Assembly: GCF_002159765.1 (NCBI RefSeq)
Contig: NZ_NFJH01000007.1
Location: 1-64,000, forward strand
DNA length: 64,000 nt
Direction: 5' to 3'
DNA from: Collinsella sp. An268
Lineage (GTDB): Bacteria; Actinomycetota; Coriobacteriia; Coriobacteriales; Coriobacteriaceae
In this document: positions 8,223 to 18,068 of the stretch, piece after piece
How positions within the stretch are numbered: the stretch's first letter is position 1
Layout: the number at the start of each line of letters is the position of its first letter
Notes under the pieces: generated by a model
Databases searched by the model: none
What the model saw: only the letters and a program-made list of their open reading frames with translations
What the model was told of the DNA's origin: nothing
Program-made: the position numbers and the translations under genes

Positions 8223-8471
8223 CTACACCAGGCGCACGGAGCCAACGGAGTTGTGGTCGGCCTCGATGGCGTCCTCGTAACCGGCGAGCGCTTCGCGCGC
8301 CTCGTCAAGCGCCTTCATGGCGCGGCTGAGCTTCTCCTCAATGCGCTGCATGTCAAAGGCCTCGGTGGCATGGTAGAGGTCGTGGCTCCACGTGCGGGCA
8401 AGCGCGATGGTGTCGTCTACCTGCTTGACGCTCATGGCGAGCTGACTCATGTTCATTCCAACGTCATGCAT
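8223..8471 (-). CDS. small helical protein co-transcribed with nikR
   Basis: 82 residues, not recognised. It is predicted to be almost wholly helical: an N-terminal part with Met and His (MHDVGMNMSQ, TWSHDLYHATEAFD) and an amphipathic coiled-coil-like segment (about 43-68, IEEKLSRAMKALDEAREAL). No signal peptide or membrane segment. GGAGA precedes the ATG. The stop lies two bases before the nikR ATG. The tight coupling suggests a job in metal sensing or nickel handling; that is inference from position only. Alternatively it is an unrelated gene sharing a promoter. Confidence 0.7.
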   Translation of the reverse strand: MHDVGMNMSQLAMSVKQVDDTIALARTWSHDLYHATEAFDMQRIEEKLSRAMKALDEAREALAGYEDAIEADHNSVGSVRLV

Positions 8472-8587
8472 GGTATGTCTCCTTACACGGCGGGGTTTCG
8501 CTGCCCTGCGCTTAGTTTAGGTGGTCGTCCCGATTGTACCAGCATCATCAACAGGCGGTGCATACCGTGAGAGGCCGTATATGCAAA

Positions 8588-8620
8588 CGCCCCGGGCCGC
8601 ATTGGTGCGGGCCCGGGGCG
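8588..8620 (-). terminator. terminator of thioredoxin gene
   Basis: CGCCCCGGGCC (8588-8598) pairs perfectly with 8610-8620; on the minus strand the stem is followed by TTT. It lies 55 bases beyond the trxA stop. Confidence 0.75.
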
Positions 8621-8674
8621 AGAGACGAGGCGCAAGCGCGGGCGGGGGAGTCGCGATCCCGCCCGACGCCGCGC

Positions 8675-8995
8675 TTACAGGTAGTTCTCGAGCTCGGCGG
8701 CAAGACGCGCCTTGGGCATGGCGCCCACGGTGCGGCCCACCTCCTGGCCGCCCTTGAACACCACGAGCGTGGGGATGGACATGACGCCAAACTTCATGGC
8801 GAGGTCCTGGTTCTCGTCGACGTTGCACTTGGCAACCTTGAGACGGCCGGCCAGCTCGTCGGCCAGCTCGTCGACGATGGGGGAAAGCGTGCGGCACGGG
8901 CCGCACCACGGTGCCCAGAAGTCGATAAGGACGGGCAGCTCCTCGGTCATGAGGGCATCAAAGGACTCGGCGGTTACCGTCGTGATATCTGCCAT
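8675..8995 (-). CDS. trxA: thioredoxin
   Basis: Small cytoplasmic disulphide reductant of 106 residues. Active-site Cys-31 and Cys-34 lie in FWAPWCGPC, with the cis-proline in SIPTLVVFKGG. The length is typical for thioredoxin 1. The start is chosen at MADITTVTAE, with GAGGAGGAACC upstream. It is divergent from the 192-residue gene at 9175 and single in its operon. Confidence 0.97.
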   Translation of the reverse strand: MADITTVTAESFDALMTEELPVLIDFWAPWCGPCRTLSPIVDELADELAGRLKVAKCNVDENQDLAMKFGVMSIPTLVVFKGGQEVGRTVGAMPKARLAAELENYL

Positions 8996-9174
8996 GGTTC
9001 CTCCTCGGGGGAGTGCGCTTATGCGGCGCTTCGGTTGGTTACGTTGGGGCTTATACCCATCCGGCGGCAGCTTACACAAAATGAGGGCGCACAAGAATCC
9101 TTTTTCTTGCGGCGAGCGCGTACAATGGGTGGCACGCGCCGCCGACCGGGCGGCGCAGATACGGAGGAGGATCG

Positions 9175-9753
9175 ATGGGCATATCGGCGCGCGAGACACG
9201 TGCGGCGTATCTAACTGCGGCGGAGGCCGAGCTCAAAAGCCTGGAGGCGCGGGGCGTCCGTATGGAGGGCGATGGTTTTTCGCCCATCGTGCTCGTTAAG
9301 GGTGAGCTCAATGACGCCGAGCGTGCCGGCGCGGCGCTTCTCTCCGGCGCCGACGGTACGGCCCTGCGCGCGGCGCTGCTGCGCCTCGGCTACGCTCCGG
9401 AGGATTTCTGCGCGCTCGCCACCGTTGCCGGGGATGCCGACGATGGCAGTCTTGCGGCCGGTGATGAGGTGCCCGTGGAGCTCTTTCGCGAGGCGCTGGA
9501 GGCGCTCGACCCCGAGGCGGTCGTGCTCCTCGACGGGAAGGCGGCGCATGCGATGCGCGAGGCGTATGCCGATGCGCTCGCGCATATCGAGCAGTTTGAA
9601 GTGGCGATGCTGGAGCCCGGGCTCGTTGCCCGCGTGCTTGGCCGCCGCGTGCTCGCCCTCGGGGGCTTTGAGGCGTCGCTTGCCGATGCGGCCTCCAAGC
9701 AGCGCGTGTGGGCCTATCTCAAGCAGCTCCCACCGCTCGGCTCACCATATTAG
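9175..9753 (+). CDS. unrecognised 192-residue protein, possibly uracil-DNA-glycosylase-like
   Basis: Function not recognised with certainty. No signal peptide or membrane helix. The layout (FSPIVLVKGELN early, ALRAALLRLGYAPEDF, then a hydrophobic strand PEAVVLLDGKAA, then GRRVLALGGFEASLAD, then a closing VWAYLKQLPPLG) faintly resembles a short uracil-DNA-glycosylase-superfamily fold, in which strands alternate with helices. A clear catalytic motif such as GQDPY is absent, so this is a weak guess. GGAGGAGG precedes the ATG. It is divergent from trxA and convergent with the ferredoxin gene across the GTACATT repeat cluster. Confidence 0.6.
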   Translation: MGISARETRAAYLTAAEAELKSLEARGVRMEGDGFSPIVLVKGELNDAERAGAALLSGADGTALRAALLRLGYAPEDFCALATVAGDADDGSLAAGDEVPVELFREALEALDPEAVVLLDGKAAHAMREAYADALAHIEQFEVAMLEPGLVARVLGRRVLALGGFEASLADAASKQRVWAYLKQLPPLGSPY

Positions 9754-9805
9754 CCCCATCTTTTTAACTGCATCTCTCTCAGCTCGGCCCCTCCGCTGCC
9801 CGGCC

Positions 9806-10048
9806 GTACATTAGCGCGTACATTGCCGCGTGTTTTGCCCGGGTGGCCGTACATTTTCTGCGGCAAAGAACCCGTCAATGTGCGCGCGAGTGTACGGTGC
9901 GTGAAACCGCAGGTAGCGGCCTGTACATTTCCCCTCGCAATGTGCCCTGGGCCCCGCCTCGGCCGTCGGAGCGCGTTTTGCCGTACATTGCGGCCGATAT
10001 TGCACCGCGGCCCCGGCAAAAGGGCCTGCAATGTACGCGGTAATGTGC
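9806..10048. repeat. cluster of nine GTACATT/GCACATT motifs
   Basis: Six GTACATT (or AATGTAC) copies lie at 9806, 9818, 9849, 9923, 9983 and 10030, and three GCACATT (or AATGTGC) copies at 9877, 9939 and 10042. Several share a longer GGCCGTACATT context. Copies to the left read mostly forward and those at the right end reverse, and the outer parts resemble each other as imperfect inverted repeats. The region (9754-10154, about 400 bases) has no gene and lies between two convergent genes, so these are not ordinary promoter sites. Function unknown. Confidence 0.7.
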
Positions 10049-10065
10049 GCAATGAGCCGGGCGTG

Positions 10066-10092
10066 AAAAAGGGGCTCCCCGCGGGGAGCCCC
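10066..10092 (-). terminator. terminator of ferredoxin gene
   Basis: GGGGCTCCCC (10071-10080) and its perfect complement (10083-10092) around a GC loop; on the minus strand TTTTT follows. A textbook intrinsic terminator 63 bases past the ferredoxin stop. Confidence 0.85.
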
Positions 10093-10154
10093 TATGTGAG
10101 CGATGTGCTCGAGTCGTGCGGGCAAAGCCGCCATCGACGATGCAAGGCTAAAGA

Positions 10155-10340
10155 CTAGTCCTCGGTGATCTCGGTGATGGCGCCGGCCGGGCAGTTGTCC
10201 TGGCAGATGCCACAGGCGATGCAGGAATCCTCATCAACCACGGTGGCAACGTCCTGCATCTCGAGGACGCCCTGCGGGCAGTCGTCAACGCAGACGCCAC
10301 AAGCGATGCAATCGTCGGCAGAAATAACGGGATGGGCCAT
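10155..10340 (-). CDS. 2[4Fe-4S] ferredoxin
   Basis: Electron carrier of 61 residues with two clostridial-type cluster motifs, CIACGVCVDDCP and CIACGICQDNCP. The ATG with GGAGGAAC upstream gives MAHPVISADD; the family usually starts just here. A monocistronic, probably abundant ferredoxin; it is a plausible partner of the Rnf complex at 56-60 kb and of pyruvate:ferredoxin oxidoreductase encoded elsewhere. Divergent from dnaK. Confidence 0.95.
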   Translation of the reverse strand: MAHPVISADDCIACGVCVDDCPQGVLEMQDVATVVDEDSCIACGICQDNCPAGAITEITED

Positions 10341-10839
10341 GGTAGTTCCTCCTCTAATAGCGCCCGGCGTCCCAGGCGAATGAGCCGGGTCTGATGGGTT
10401 CAATATACCCCGCGCGCGTCTATTTGCAAGACCCTAATGCGGCCAATTCATACCGTTCACCGAGTCAGCCATGGTAAACCTTTTGCAGGTCAATGGCCTA
10501 CGGGATACCGTAGCAGCTCAGAGGCTGCGCTATGGTGGAGCGCGAGCGGAGCGCGGTAACACGCGGGGTTCGTGCGCGCCACTGCGGTTTGTGGTTGGGC
10601 CCCTCGGGGATGGCCGCGCGCGGCAGCGCGGCCCATGCGCCTCCGTCGACCTGTTGGTGGTCACGCTAAAAAATCTTATATGAATTGACTTAGATTTTCT
10701 GAAACGTGGCGTATAGGGTGCCCCTATGCAGGATAAGATAGGACCGAACGACAACGATGTCGTGATGTTCCGGCGGCGTGCCGGGGCGCGCGGCAGCAAC
10801 CGGCGGGCGATGCGCCCCCGGCAAAAGGAGGGACATCCT
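10341..10839. other. 499-bp region between ferredoxin gene and dnaK
   Basis: Carries both divergent promoters. Visible structure: CTACGG-GATA-CCGTAG at 10498-10513, overlapped by a GCAGC/GCTGC hairpin, and the AT-rich block at 10654-10698 listed separately. Neither a CIRCE element nor a clear HAIR site (CTTGAGT-N7-ACTCAAG) was found. The upstream in-frame extension of dnaK is unlike Hsp70 and is not coding. Confidence 0.4.
10654..10698 (+). promoter_or_regulatory. candidate dnaK promoter with AT-rich inverted repeat
   Basis: TTGGTG (10654-10659) and TATATG (10677-10682) are 17 bases apart and look like -35 and -10 boxes. AAAATCT (10670-10676) and AGATTTT (10692-10698) form an inverted repeat straddling the -10 box. 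Its position suggests a repressor site, possibly for the HspR encoded at the end of the operon, though it does not match the known HAIR sequence. Confidence 0.35.
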
Positions 10840-12744
<1,905 letters not shown>

Positions 12745-12769
12745 TCATGTGCGCCCGGAACGCTCGCAC

Positions 12770-12794
12770 GGAGGCGGCTCACCCCGCCGCCTCC
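12770..12794 (+). promoter_or_regulatory. hairpin between dnaK and grpE
   Basis: GGAGGCGG (12770-12777) pairs with CCGCCTCC (12787-12794). It lies between the dnaK stop and the preferred GTG start of grpE and has no T-run. Such a hairpin could lower grpE output relative to dnaK or protect the upstream mRNA. Confidence 0.45.
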
Positions 12795-12815
12795 GCTGAC
12801 TCTGAGGAGAAGGAC

Positions 12816-13613
12816 GTGAAGATTCCCGTAGAGGACGCCGACGAGGTTCGTGCCGACACGCCTGCCGAGCCCGAGCCCGTGGAGGAGACGCCCGCTGAGG
12901 GCACGGACACCGCCGCCGCCGATGCGTCGGAGATGTCTGAGGAGGAGATGATCGAGGCCGCCATCCGCGCCGGCGAAGAGGCCGCGGAGAACGACTTCAA
13001 GCTGAAGTACGAGCAAGCGCAAAACGAGCTCGCCGAGGTGCGCCGTCAGCTTGCCGAGGCGGAGGAGGTGCGCGAGGGCGCCGATGCCCGCGTGCGCGAG
13101 GCGACCGAGCGCGCCGCCCGCCTGCAGGCCGACTGGGAGAACTTCCGTCGTCGCACGGCGGCTGAGCGCCTGGCCGAGCGCGAGCGCGCCACCGAGAAGC
13201 TCGTGACGGCGCTTCTGCCCGTGCTCGACGATATCGAGCGTGCCATCGACCATGCCCGCACGCAGGAGATGGCCGACGACATGAAGCAGTTTGTCGACGG
13301 TGTGGACGCGGTTCACACCAAGATGGTCGACGTGCTCGCGCACGAGGGCGTCGAGACCATCGATCCGGCCGGCGAGGCGTTCAACCCGCTCGAGCACCAG
13401 GCCGTGGGGCGCGTCGAGGACCCGAGCGTCTTTGACGAGACGGTGCGCGACGTGTACCAGAAGGGCTACCGGATGGCCGACCGTATCCTGCGCGCCGCGA
13501 TGGTGACGGTTACCTACGGCGGGGCAAAGCGCCCTGCGCCGGAGCCCGCGGATGTGGAGGAGCCGGCTCGGGAGCAGCCCTCGGACACGGCGACCGAGGC
13601 GCCTCAGGAGTAA
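12816..13613 (+). CDS. grpE: nucleotide exchange factor GrpE
   Basis: Dimeric exchange factor that releases ADP from DnaK. From the GTG it has 265 residues: an acidic disordered N-terminus, a long coiled coil (about 60-125, with RLQADWENFRRRTAAER), a helical bundle and the C-terminal beta wing (GYRMADRILRAAMVTVTYG). The start is uncertain: the ATG at 12747 would add 23 residues but has no close ribosome-binding site, and its codons form the dnaK-grpE hairpin, whereas GAGGAG sits six bases before the GTG. An unusual acidic tail follows the beta wing. A strong terminator follows the gene, so dnaJ may be expressed at a lower level. Confidence 0.93.
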   Translation: MKIPVEDADEVRADTPAEPEPVEETPAEGTDTAAADASEMSEEEMIEAAIRAGEEAAENDFKLKYEQAQNELAEVRRQLAEAEEVREGADARVREATERAARLQADWENFRRRTAAERLAERERATEKLVTALLPVLDDIERAIDHARTQEMADDMKQFVDGVDAVHTKMVDVLAHEGVETIDPAGEAFNPLEHQAVGRVEDPSVFDETVRDVYQKGYRMADRILRAAMVTVTYGGAKRPAPEPADVEEPAREQPSDTATEAPQE

Positions 13614-13618
13614 GGGCC

Positions 13619-13656
13619 AAGGGCTCCGGGCTGCAAGGCTCCGGAGCCCTTATTTT
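13619..13656 (+). terminator. terminator between grpE and dnaJ
   Basis: AAGGGCTCCGG (13619-13629) pairs perfectly with 13641-13651, followed by ATTTT. It splits the heat-shock operon, so dnaJ-hspR expression depends on read-through or an internal promoter. Confidence 0.75.
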
Positions 13657-13719
13657 CGAACGGCCCCGCAGCGCCCATGCGGCGCGTGCGGGGCGATAAT
13701 CTGAGAGGAGGCAAGGCGT

Positions 13720-14673
13720 ATGCCGCAAAAGAATTTCTACGATGTGCTCGGCGTCAAGCGCGACGCCTCCGAGAAGGAGATCAAGACCGCCTTTCGCAAG
13801 CTCGCGCAGAAATATCATCCCGACGCGGGCGGCGACGAGGCGAAGTTCAAGGAGATCAGCGAGGCGTACGAGACGCTCTCCGATCCCCAGAAGCGCAAAG
13901 AGTACGACCAGCTGCTCATGTTTGGCGGCATGCCCGGCGCCGGCGGACGACCCGGTGGCGCATACAGCTATGCGGGCGGCCCGGGCGCGGGCGGTTGGAG
14001 CGATATCTTTAGCAGCATCTTTAATGGCGACGGTGCGTTTGGCAGCGATTGGGCGCAGGGCTTCGGCAACATGGGCGGCGCCCGCGCATCGCGCCCGCAG
14101 CGCGGTAACGACCTGTCGCTCACGGTCGATGTCTCGGCTGAGGACGCCTTTATGGGCGCCACGCGCAAGGTGACCTACCGCATTCCCTCGACGGGCGAGC
14201 AGCAGGTCATCACCGTGTCGATTCCCGCGGGCGCCGTCGATGGCGGCAAGCTGCGCTACAAGCGCCGCGGTGAGTACGGCGCTAACGGTGGCGAGCGCGG
14301 CGATTTGGTGGTGACCACGCATGTCGAGGAGCATCCGCTCTTTAAGCGCAAGGGCGCCGATGTAACCATGACGCTGCCCATCTCGGTCGCCGAGGCGGCC
14401 CTCGGCTGCCAGGTGGACGTGCCCACCCCGGGCGGCGCGACGGTGCGCCTCAAGGTGCCGGCCGGCACACAGACGGGCAAGACGTTCCGCTTCAAAGAGA
14501 TGGGTGCGCCCGACGTGAAGCGCCGCGGGCGCACGGGAGCGCTTCTGGTGAAGATCGAGGTCGAGGTGCCAACGCGTCTGAGCGATGCCGAGCGCCGCGC
14601 CTTTGAGCAGTTGCGCGATGGCGATACCCGGGATTATCGTGAACAGGTGAACCGGTACCGTGCACGTGTCTAG
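13720..14673 (+). CDS. dnaJ: DnaJ-class co-chaperone without zinc finger
   Basis: J-domain protein of 317 residues that stimulates DnaK ATPase. The J domain (about 5-68) has HPD at 33-35 and a typical helix II/III pattern; a Gly-rich linker (about 66-110) follows, then the two beta-sandwich substrate domains ([20 protein letters not shown], then [19 protein letters not shown]). The CxxCxGxG zinc-finger domain of classical DnaJ is absent, so it is a CbpA-like (type B) protein. Actinobacteria often carry one of each kind, and the classical DnaJ would then be elsewhere. AGAGGAGG precedes the ATG. Followed by hspR. Confidence 0.95.
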   Translation: MPQKNFYDVLGVKRDASEKEIKTAFRKLAQKYHPDAGGDEAKFKEISEAYETLSDPQKRKEYDQLLMFGGMPGAGGRPGGAYSYAGGPGAGGWSDIFSSIFNGDGAFGSDWAQGFGNMGGARASRPQRGNDLSLTVDVSAEDAFMGATRKVTYRIPSTGEQQVITVSIPAGAVDGGKLRYKRRGEYGANGGERGDLVVTTHVEEHPLFKRKGADVTMTLPISVAEAALGCQVDVPTPGGATVRLKVPAGTQTGKTFRFKEMGAPDVKRRGRTGALLVKIEVEVPTRLSDAERRAFEQLRDGDTRDYREQVNRYRARV

Positions 14674-14746
14674 CTGATGTGAGGTCTCGGCGGCCGTCGG
14701 CGCTCTCAGCGCGGGCGGCCGCCGGTTGTACGAGGAGTTGGTTGAG

Positions 14747-15202
14747 ATGGCTCAGGCGGATCGCGACAAGCCGCTGTACATGATCAGCGTGGCGGCGGAG
14801 CTGACGGGCATGCACCCGCAGACCCTGCGCGTCTACGAGTCGAAGGGGCTCGTGAACCCCAAGCGCTCGGGCGGCAACACCCGTCTGTACTCACGCTCGG
14901 ACATCGAGCGCCTGGAGCTCATCAATCAGCTGACGGACGAGGGCATCAACCTCGCCGGTGTGGTGCGCATTCTCGACATGAAGGAGCGCGCGGAGAAGCG
15001 CGAGGCAGAGATCGAGGAGCTCCGTGCCCGCGTGCGCGCGCTTGAGGATGAGGTCGCCGAGTACAAGGTGCAGAAGAAGATCACCGCGCTCGTGCCGCGC
15101 GGCGGTTCGGCCGACCCCGAGCAGGTTTTGCGCGGGCTTCTCGGCGGGGGGCGGCCTGTAAAACTGCGTCATTTGGGGACGGGGTCGAAACGCAGCATTT
15201 GA
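14747..15202 (+). CDS. hspR: HspR-type MerR-family heat-shock regulator
   Basis: MerR-like repressor of 151 residues. The winged helix-turn-helix (about 12-50: YMISVAAELTGMHPQTLRVYESKGLV, here cited by its ends YMISVAAEL and VYESKGL) is followed by a coiled coil (about 85-120) that mediates dimer formation. In actinobacteria HspR represses the dnaK operon it ends. ATG chosen with GAGGAG nine bases before; a TTG seven codons upstream is the alternative. The last ten codons and the stop lie inside the left arm and loop of a 23-bp inverted repeat (15171-15231), so the C-terminus HLGTGSKRSI is repeat-derived and unlike family members. Confidence 0.93.
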   Translation: MAQADRDKPLYMISVAAELTGMHPQTLRVYESKGLVNPKRSGGNTRLYSRSDIERLELINQLTDEGINLAGVVRILDMKERAEKREAEIEELRARVRALEDEVAEYKVQKKITALVPRGGSADPEQVLRGLLGGGRPVKLRHLGTGSKRSI

Positions 15203-15231
15203 TGTGCGGCGTTTCGACCCCGTCCCCAAAT
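15171..15231. repeat. perfect 23-bp inverted repeat over hspR end
   Basis: Arms 15171-15193 and 15209-15231 are exact reverse complements around a 15-base loop; the core is GGGGACGGGGTCG with TTT/AAA ends. It ends hspR on the left and abuts the ecfT stop on the right, so it probably terminates both convergent transcripts. A related GGGGACGGGGTCG occurs at 55686-55698. This looks like a REP/MITE-like element that inserted at a gene end. Confidence 0.75.
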
Positions 15232-15234
15232 AAG

Positions 15235-16041
15235 CTACGCGAGCAGCGAGAGAGCGACGAGCGCTGCGAGATACAGCGCGACCCCGAAGGCAAACGGCAG
15301 GTCGCGCCGGGCAACGAGCTTGAGTTCGTGATAGTGCGTGCGGCCCGCGCCGCCGGTGTAGCAGCGCGCCTCCATGGCGCGCCCGAGATTCTCCGCGTGG
15401 CGCAGGGCGCTGGCGAAAAGCGGTACGAGCAAGGGAACGCACGCGCGTGCGTACGCGATGGCGCCCTTGCCCTCAAGATCGGCTCCGCGCGCCGTTTGGG
15501 CCGCAACGATGTTTCTCGTCTCTTGCGAGAGCGTCGGCACGAAGCGCAGCGCGATCGAAAGAATGAGCGTGACCTGGCTCACGGGGACGCCCCACCGCTC
15601 GAGCGGAGCGAGAAGTTTTTCGGCGGCGTCGGTCAGCGCGACCGGCTGGGTGGTGAGCATCAGAAGCGATCCCGCGAGCAGCAGCAAGAAGAAGCGGAGC
15701 GTGTAGAGGAGCGCTGCCTCGATGCCGCCGGTGAAGATGCGGATGGGCCCGAGGCTCGCGGCAAGGTCGCCCGTCTGCACAAAGAACAGGTTGATAACCG
15801 AGGTGACCACTAAAAAGAGCGCGATGGGCTTGATCTGCGAGAGCAGGCGCCCCGCAGGCACATGGGCCAAGGCGATGCACGCGCCGACTGCCACTGCGGC
15901 CAGGGCGAGTGTCGCCGCGCTCGACACAAAAAAGCAACTCACCATGAAGACGACGGTGGCAGTGAGCTTGATGCGCGGGTCGAGGCGGTGGATGACGGAG
16001 TCTGCCGAGTAATATTGCCCGATGCTAACGCGCAGCGCCAT
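15235..16041 (-). CDS. ecfT: ECF transporter transmembrane subunit EcfT
   Basis: Membrane coupling subunit of 268 residues that joins the ATPases to a vitamin-binding S component. Five or so hydrophobic helices are followed by the coupling-helix region with AxRG-type motifs (QTARGADL and RAMEARCYTGG). The ATG overlaps the end of the ATPase gene by 17 bases and has GAGGAGGTG upstream, so translation is coupled. Last gene of the riboswitch-controlled ribU-ecfA-ecfT operon. A group II (shared) EcfT could also serve S components encoded elsewhere. Confidence 0.95.
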   Translation of the reverse strand: MALRVSIGQYYSADSVIHRLDPRIKLTATVVFMVSCFFVSSAATLALAAVAVGACIALAHVPAGRLLSQIKPIALFLVVTSVINLFFVQTGDLAASLGPIRIFTGGIEAALLYTLRFFLLLLAGSLLMLTTQPVALTDAAEKLLAPLERWGVPVSQVTLILSIALRFVPTLSQETRNIVAAQTARGADLEGKGAIAYARACVPLLVPLFASALRHAENLGRAMEARCYTGGAGRTHYHELKLVARRDLPFAFGVALYLAALVALSLLA

Positions 16042-17980
16042 GCGACACCTCCTCAGCAGACGATGCCTCCGCCGTGTGAGGGCGAACGAGCCCGCCAATC
16101 TCTGCGACGAGCTGGGAGCGGGTGAGCGGCTCGTGGGGGAGGGGTGCGCCTGCCTGCCCGAGGCGCCGGGCGAACGCGAGCGCGGCGGGAAGCCCCGGTG
16201 CGGGACTGTGCGGCGGGCAAAAGACGTCGCGGGGGCTGCCCAGCGCCGCCACGCGCCCGCGCGCCAGCACGATAACGCGATCGGCGAGCTCGGCCACGTC
16301 GTCCATGCTGTGCGTGACCATAAGGATGGTCACGCCGTCGGCGCGAAGCCGCCGGATGAGCGCATGCATGCGGCTGCGGCCCTGGGGATCGAGCCCCGCC
16401 ATCGGTTCGTCGAGGATGAGGATGGGCGTGCGCAGGGCAAGGACGCCGGCAAGGGCGACGCTGCGCTGCTGTCCGCCCGAAAGGGCGAAGGGGGAGCGTC
16501 GCAGCATCTCGGGCGTCGCGGAAAGCCCGACGAGCGCGAGCGCCTCTTCCACGCGCCCGCGCACCTCCTTTTCGGTGAGGCCGAGGTTGCGGGGGCCAAA
16601 GGCGATGTCGTCAAAAACGGTCTCGGCAAAGAGCTGGCGGTCGGGGAGCTGCGACACGTAGCCAACCTGCGCCCGCAGCTCGCGCCGTCGAGAGAGGTCG
16701 TCGGTAGCGATGCCCATGAGCTCGACGCTTCCTGTGCGGGGGAGCTTGAGCGCGCAGGCGAGCTCAACGGTGGTGGACTTTCCGGCGCCCGTGCATCCCA
16801 CGAGCGCGGTGAGGCTCCCGCGCGGAACGTCAAAGGCAAGGCCTTCGACGGCGAGGGGCGCACCGGCGCGCCCGCGTCGGCCAAGGCCCCGCCGGAGCAG
16901 ATGCCGTTTGCGGGCAGAGCGCTCATCCACATACGAGAACGACACGTCGCGGAAGACTATGGCGGGCGCCTGCGCGGACGGCGCCGTGCGGTCGGGCACG
17001 TGCGAGCCGGCGGGTTTCCCCGGCAGGCTGACGGCGTGGCTGCCGATGCGCTCGGCAAGCTCCTGCGCGAGCGTCGCCGCGTCCGTCTCGCGCGGCAGGG
17101 GGCCGAGCGCGGGCAGGTTGCGCTCGAGCGTCCAGGCGAGCTCCTCGGCAAAGGGCAGCTCGAGGCCGAGGCGATGCACCGTCTCGCGATGCTGAAAGAC
17201 CTCTGCCGGTGTGCCGTCGAGGGCGATGCGGCCCTGTTCGAGTACGATCACGCGACCGGCGGCGAGGGCGTCGTCCATAAAGTGCGTCACGTGGACGATG
17301 GTGATGCCGCGCGCGTTCAGCCTGCGCACGATGTCCCGGATTGCCCGTCTGCCGGCGTCGTCGAGCATCGCGGCCGGTTCGTCGAGCAGCAGCACCTCGG
17401 GCTCCATGGCGAGCGCGCCGGCGATGGCGACCCGTTGCTGCTGGCCGCCCGAGAGGTCGGCCGGGTCCGCCTGGGCGTGCTCGGACATGTCGACCGCCGT
17501 GAGCGCCGCATCGACGCGCGCGGCGATTTGAGCCGACGGCACCCCCAGGTTCTCGGGGCCAAAGGCAACGTCGTCGGCGACGATGCTCGTGACCATCTGG
17601 TCCTCGGGATGCTGAAAGACCATGGCTGCGCGCCGTCGGATGGCAGCGGCGGATGCCGGGTCGCCCGCGTTGAGGCCAAAGACCTCGACCGATCCCTCGG
17701 ACGCACAGATCAAGCCGTTGATGAGCTGGACGAGCGTCGACTTTCCGGATCCGTTTGCCCCGAGGATGCAGACGTGCTCGCCCGCGTTGATGGCAAGCGA
17801 GACGCCGGCGAGCGCTTCGGGCGCGTCGGGATCGGCTGCGGCGTCGAGTGCGGCGTCGGCGGCGGCCGAGGGCGCGCTTCCGGCCCTCTCGCCCGCCGTG
17901 CCGTACCGCACGTGCACATCACGCAGGACGATCTGCCCTATCGTCGCGTCGCTCGCTTCCACCTGCCTGCCTCTCGTCAT
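16025..17980 (-). CDS. fused ECF transporter ATPase (EcfA1-EcfA2 in one chain)
   Basis: 651-residue protein with two complete ABC ATPase domains, which in most bacteria are separate EcfA and EcfA' proteins. First domain: Walker A GANGSGKST, signature LSGGQQQRVA, Walker B VLLLDEP. Second domain: Walker A GCTGAGKST, signature LSGGQQRSVA, Walker B LILDEPMAGLDPQG. Both have the ECF-type Q-loop pattern (FQHPEDQ and SQLPDRQ) followed by AFGPxNLG. A roughly 90-residue linker and an insertion near RHLLRRGLGRRGR join them. Start MTRGRQ is chosen; a longer in-frame start overlaps ribU. Powers riboflavin uptake together with RibU and EcfT. Confidence 0.95.
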   Translation of the reverse strand: MTRGRQVEASDATIGQIVLRDVHVRYGTAGERAGSAPSAAADAALDAAADPDAPEALAGVSLAINAGEHVCILGANGSGKSTLVQLINGLICASEGSVEVFGLNAGDPASAAAIRRRAAMVFQHPEDQMVTSIVADDVAFGPENLGVPSAQIAARVDAALTAVDMSEHAQADPADLSGGQQQRVAIAGALAMEPEVLLLDEPAAMLDDAGRRAIRDIVRRLNARGITIVHVTHFMDDALAAGRVIVLEQGRIALDGTPAEVFQHRETVHRLGLELPFAEELAWTLERNLPALGPLPRETDAATLAQELAERIGSHAVSLPGKPAGSHVPDRTAPSAQAPAIVFRDVSFSYVDERSARKRHLLRRGLGRRGRAGAPLAVEGLAFDVPRGSLTALVGCTGAGKSTTVELACALKLPRTGSVELMGIATDDLSRRRELRAQVGYVSQLPDRQLFAETVFDDIAFGPRNLGLTEKEVRGRVEEALALVGLSATPEMLRRSPFALSGGQQRSVALAGVLALRTPILILDEPMAGLDPQGRSRMHALIRRLRADGVTILMVTHSMDDVAELADRVIVLARGRVAALGSPRDVFCPPHSPAPGLPAALAFARRLGQAGAPLPHEPLTRSQLVAEIGGLVRPHTAEASSAEEVSHGAAR

Positions 17981-18068
17981 CGTGCTGTGCGTATCCCCTT
18001 GCGGGTGCGCCCCGCTATCGGGCTCCTCGTACGGGAAGAACCCCGCCCTGCCGGTACGCGCGTCGGCG

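Noticed and set aside
9806-10048. CRISPR-like reading of the GTACATT cluster
   Set aside because: The motif is only seven bases, orientation varies and spacing is irregular (12 to about 60 bases), unlike CRISPR repeats.
10471-10683. Small 70-residue frame before dnaK
   Set aside because: No ribosome-binding site, Arg/Gly-rich composition and overlap with the dnaK promoter region.
10341-10839. CIRCE or HAIR heat-shock operator before dnaK
   Set aside because: Neither TTAGCACTC-N9-GAGTGCTAA nor CTTGAGT-N7-ACTCAAG is present; only an unrelated AAAATCT/AGATTTT repeat was found.
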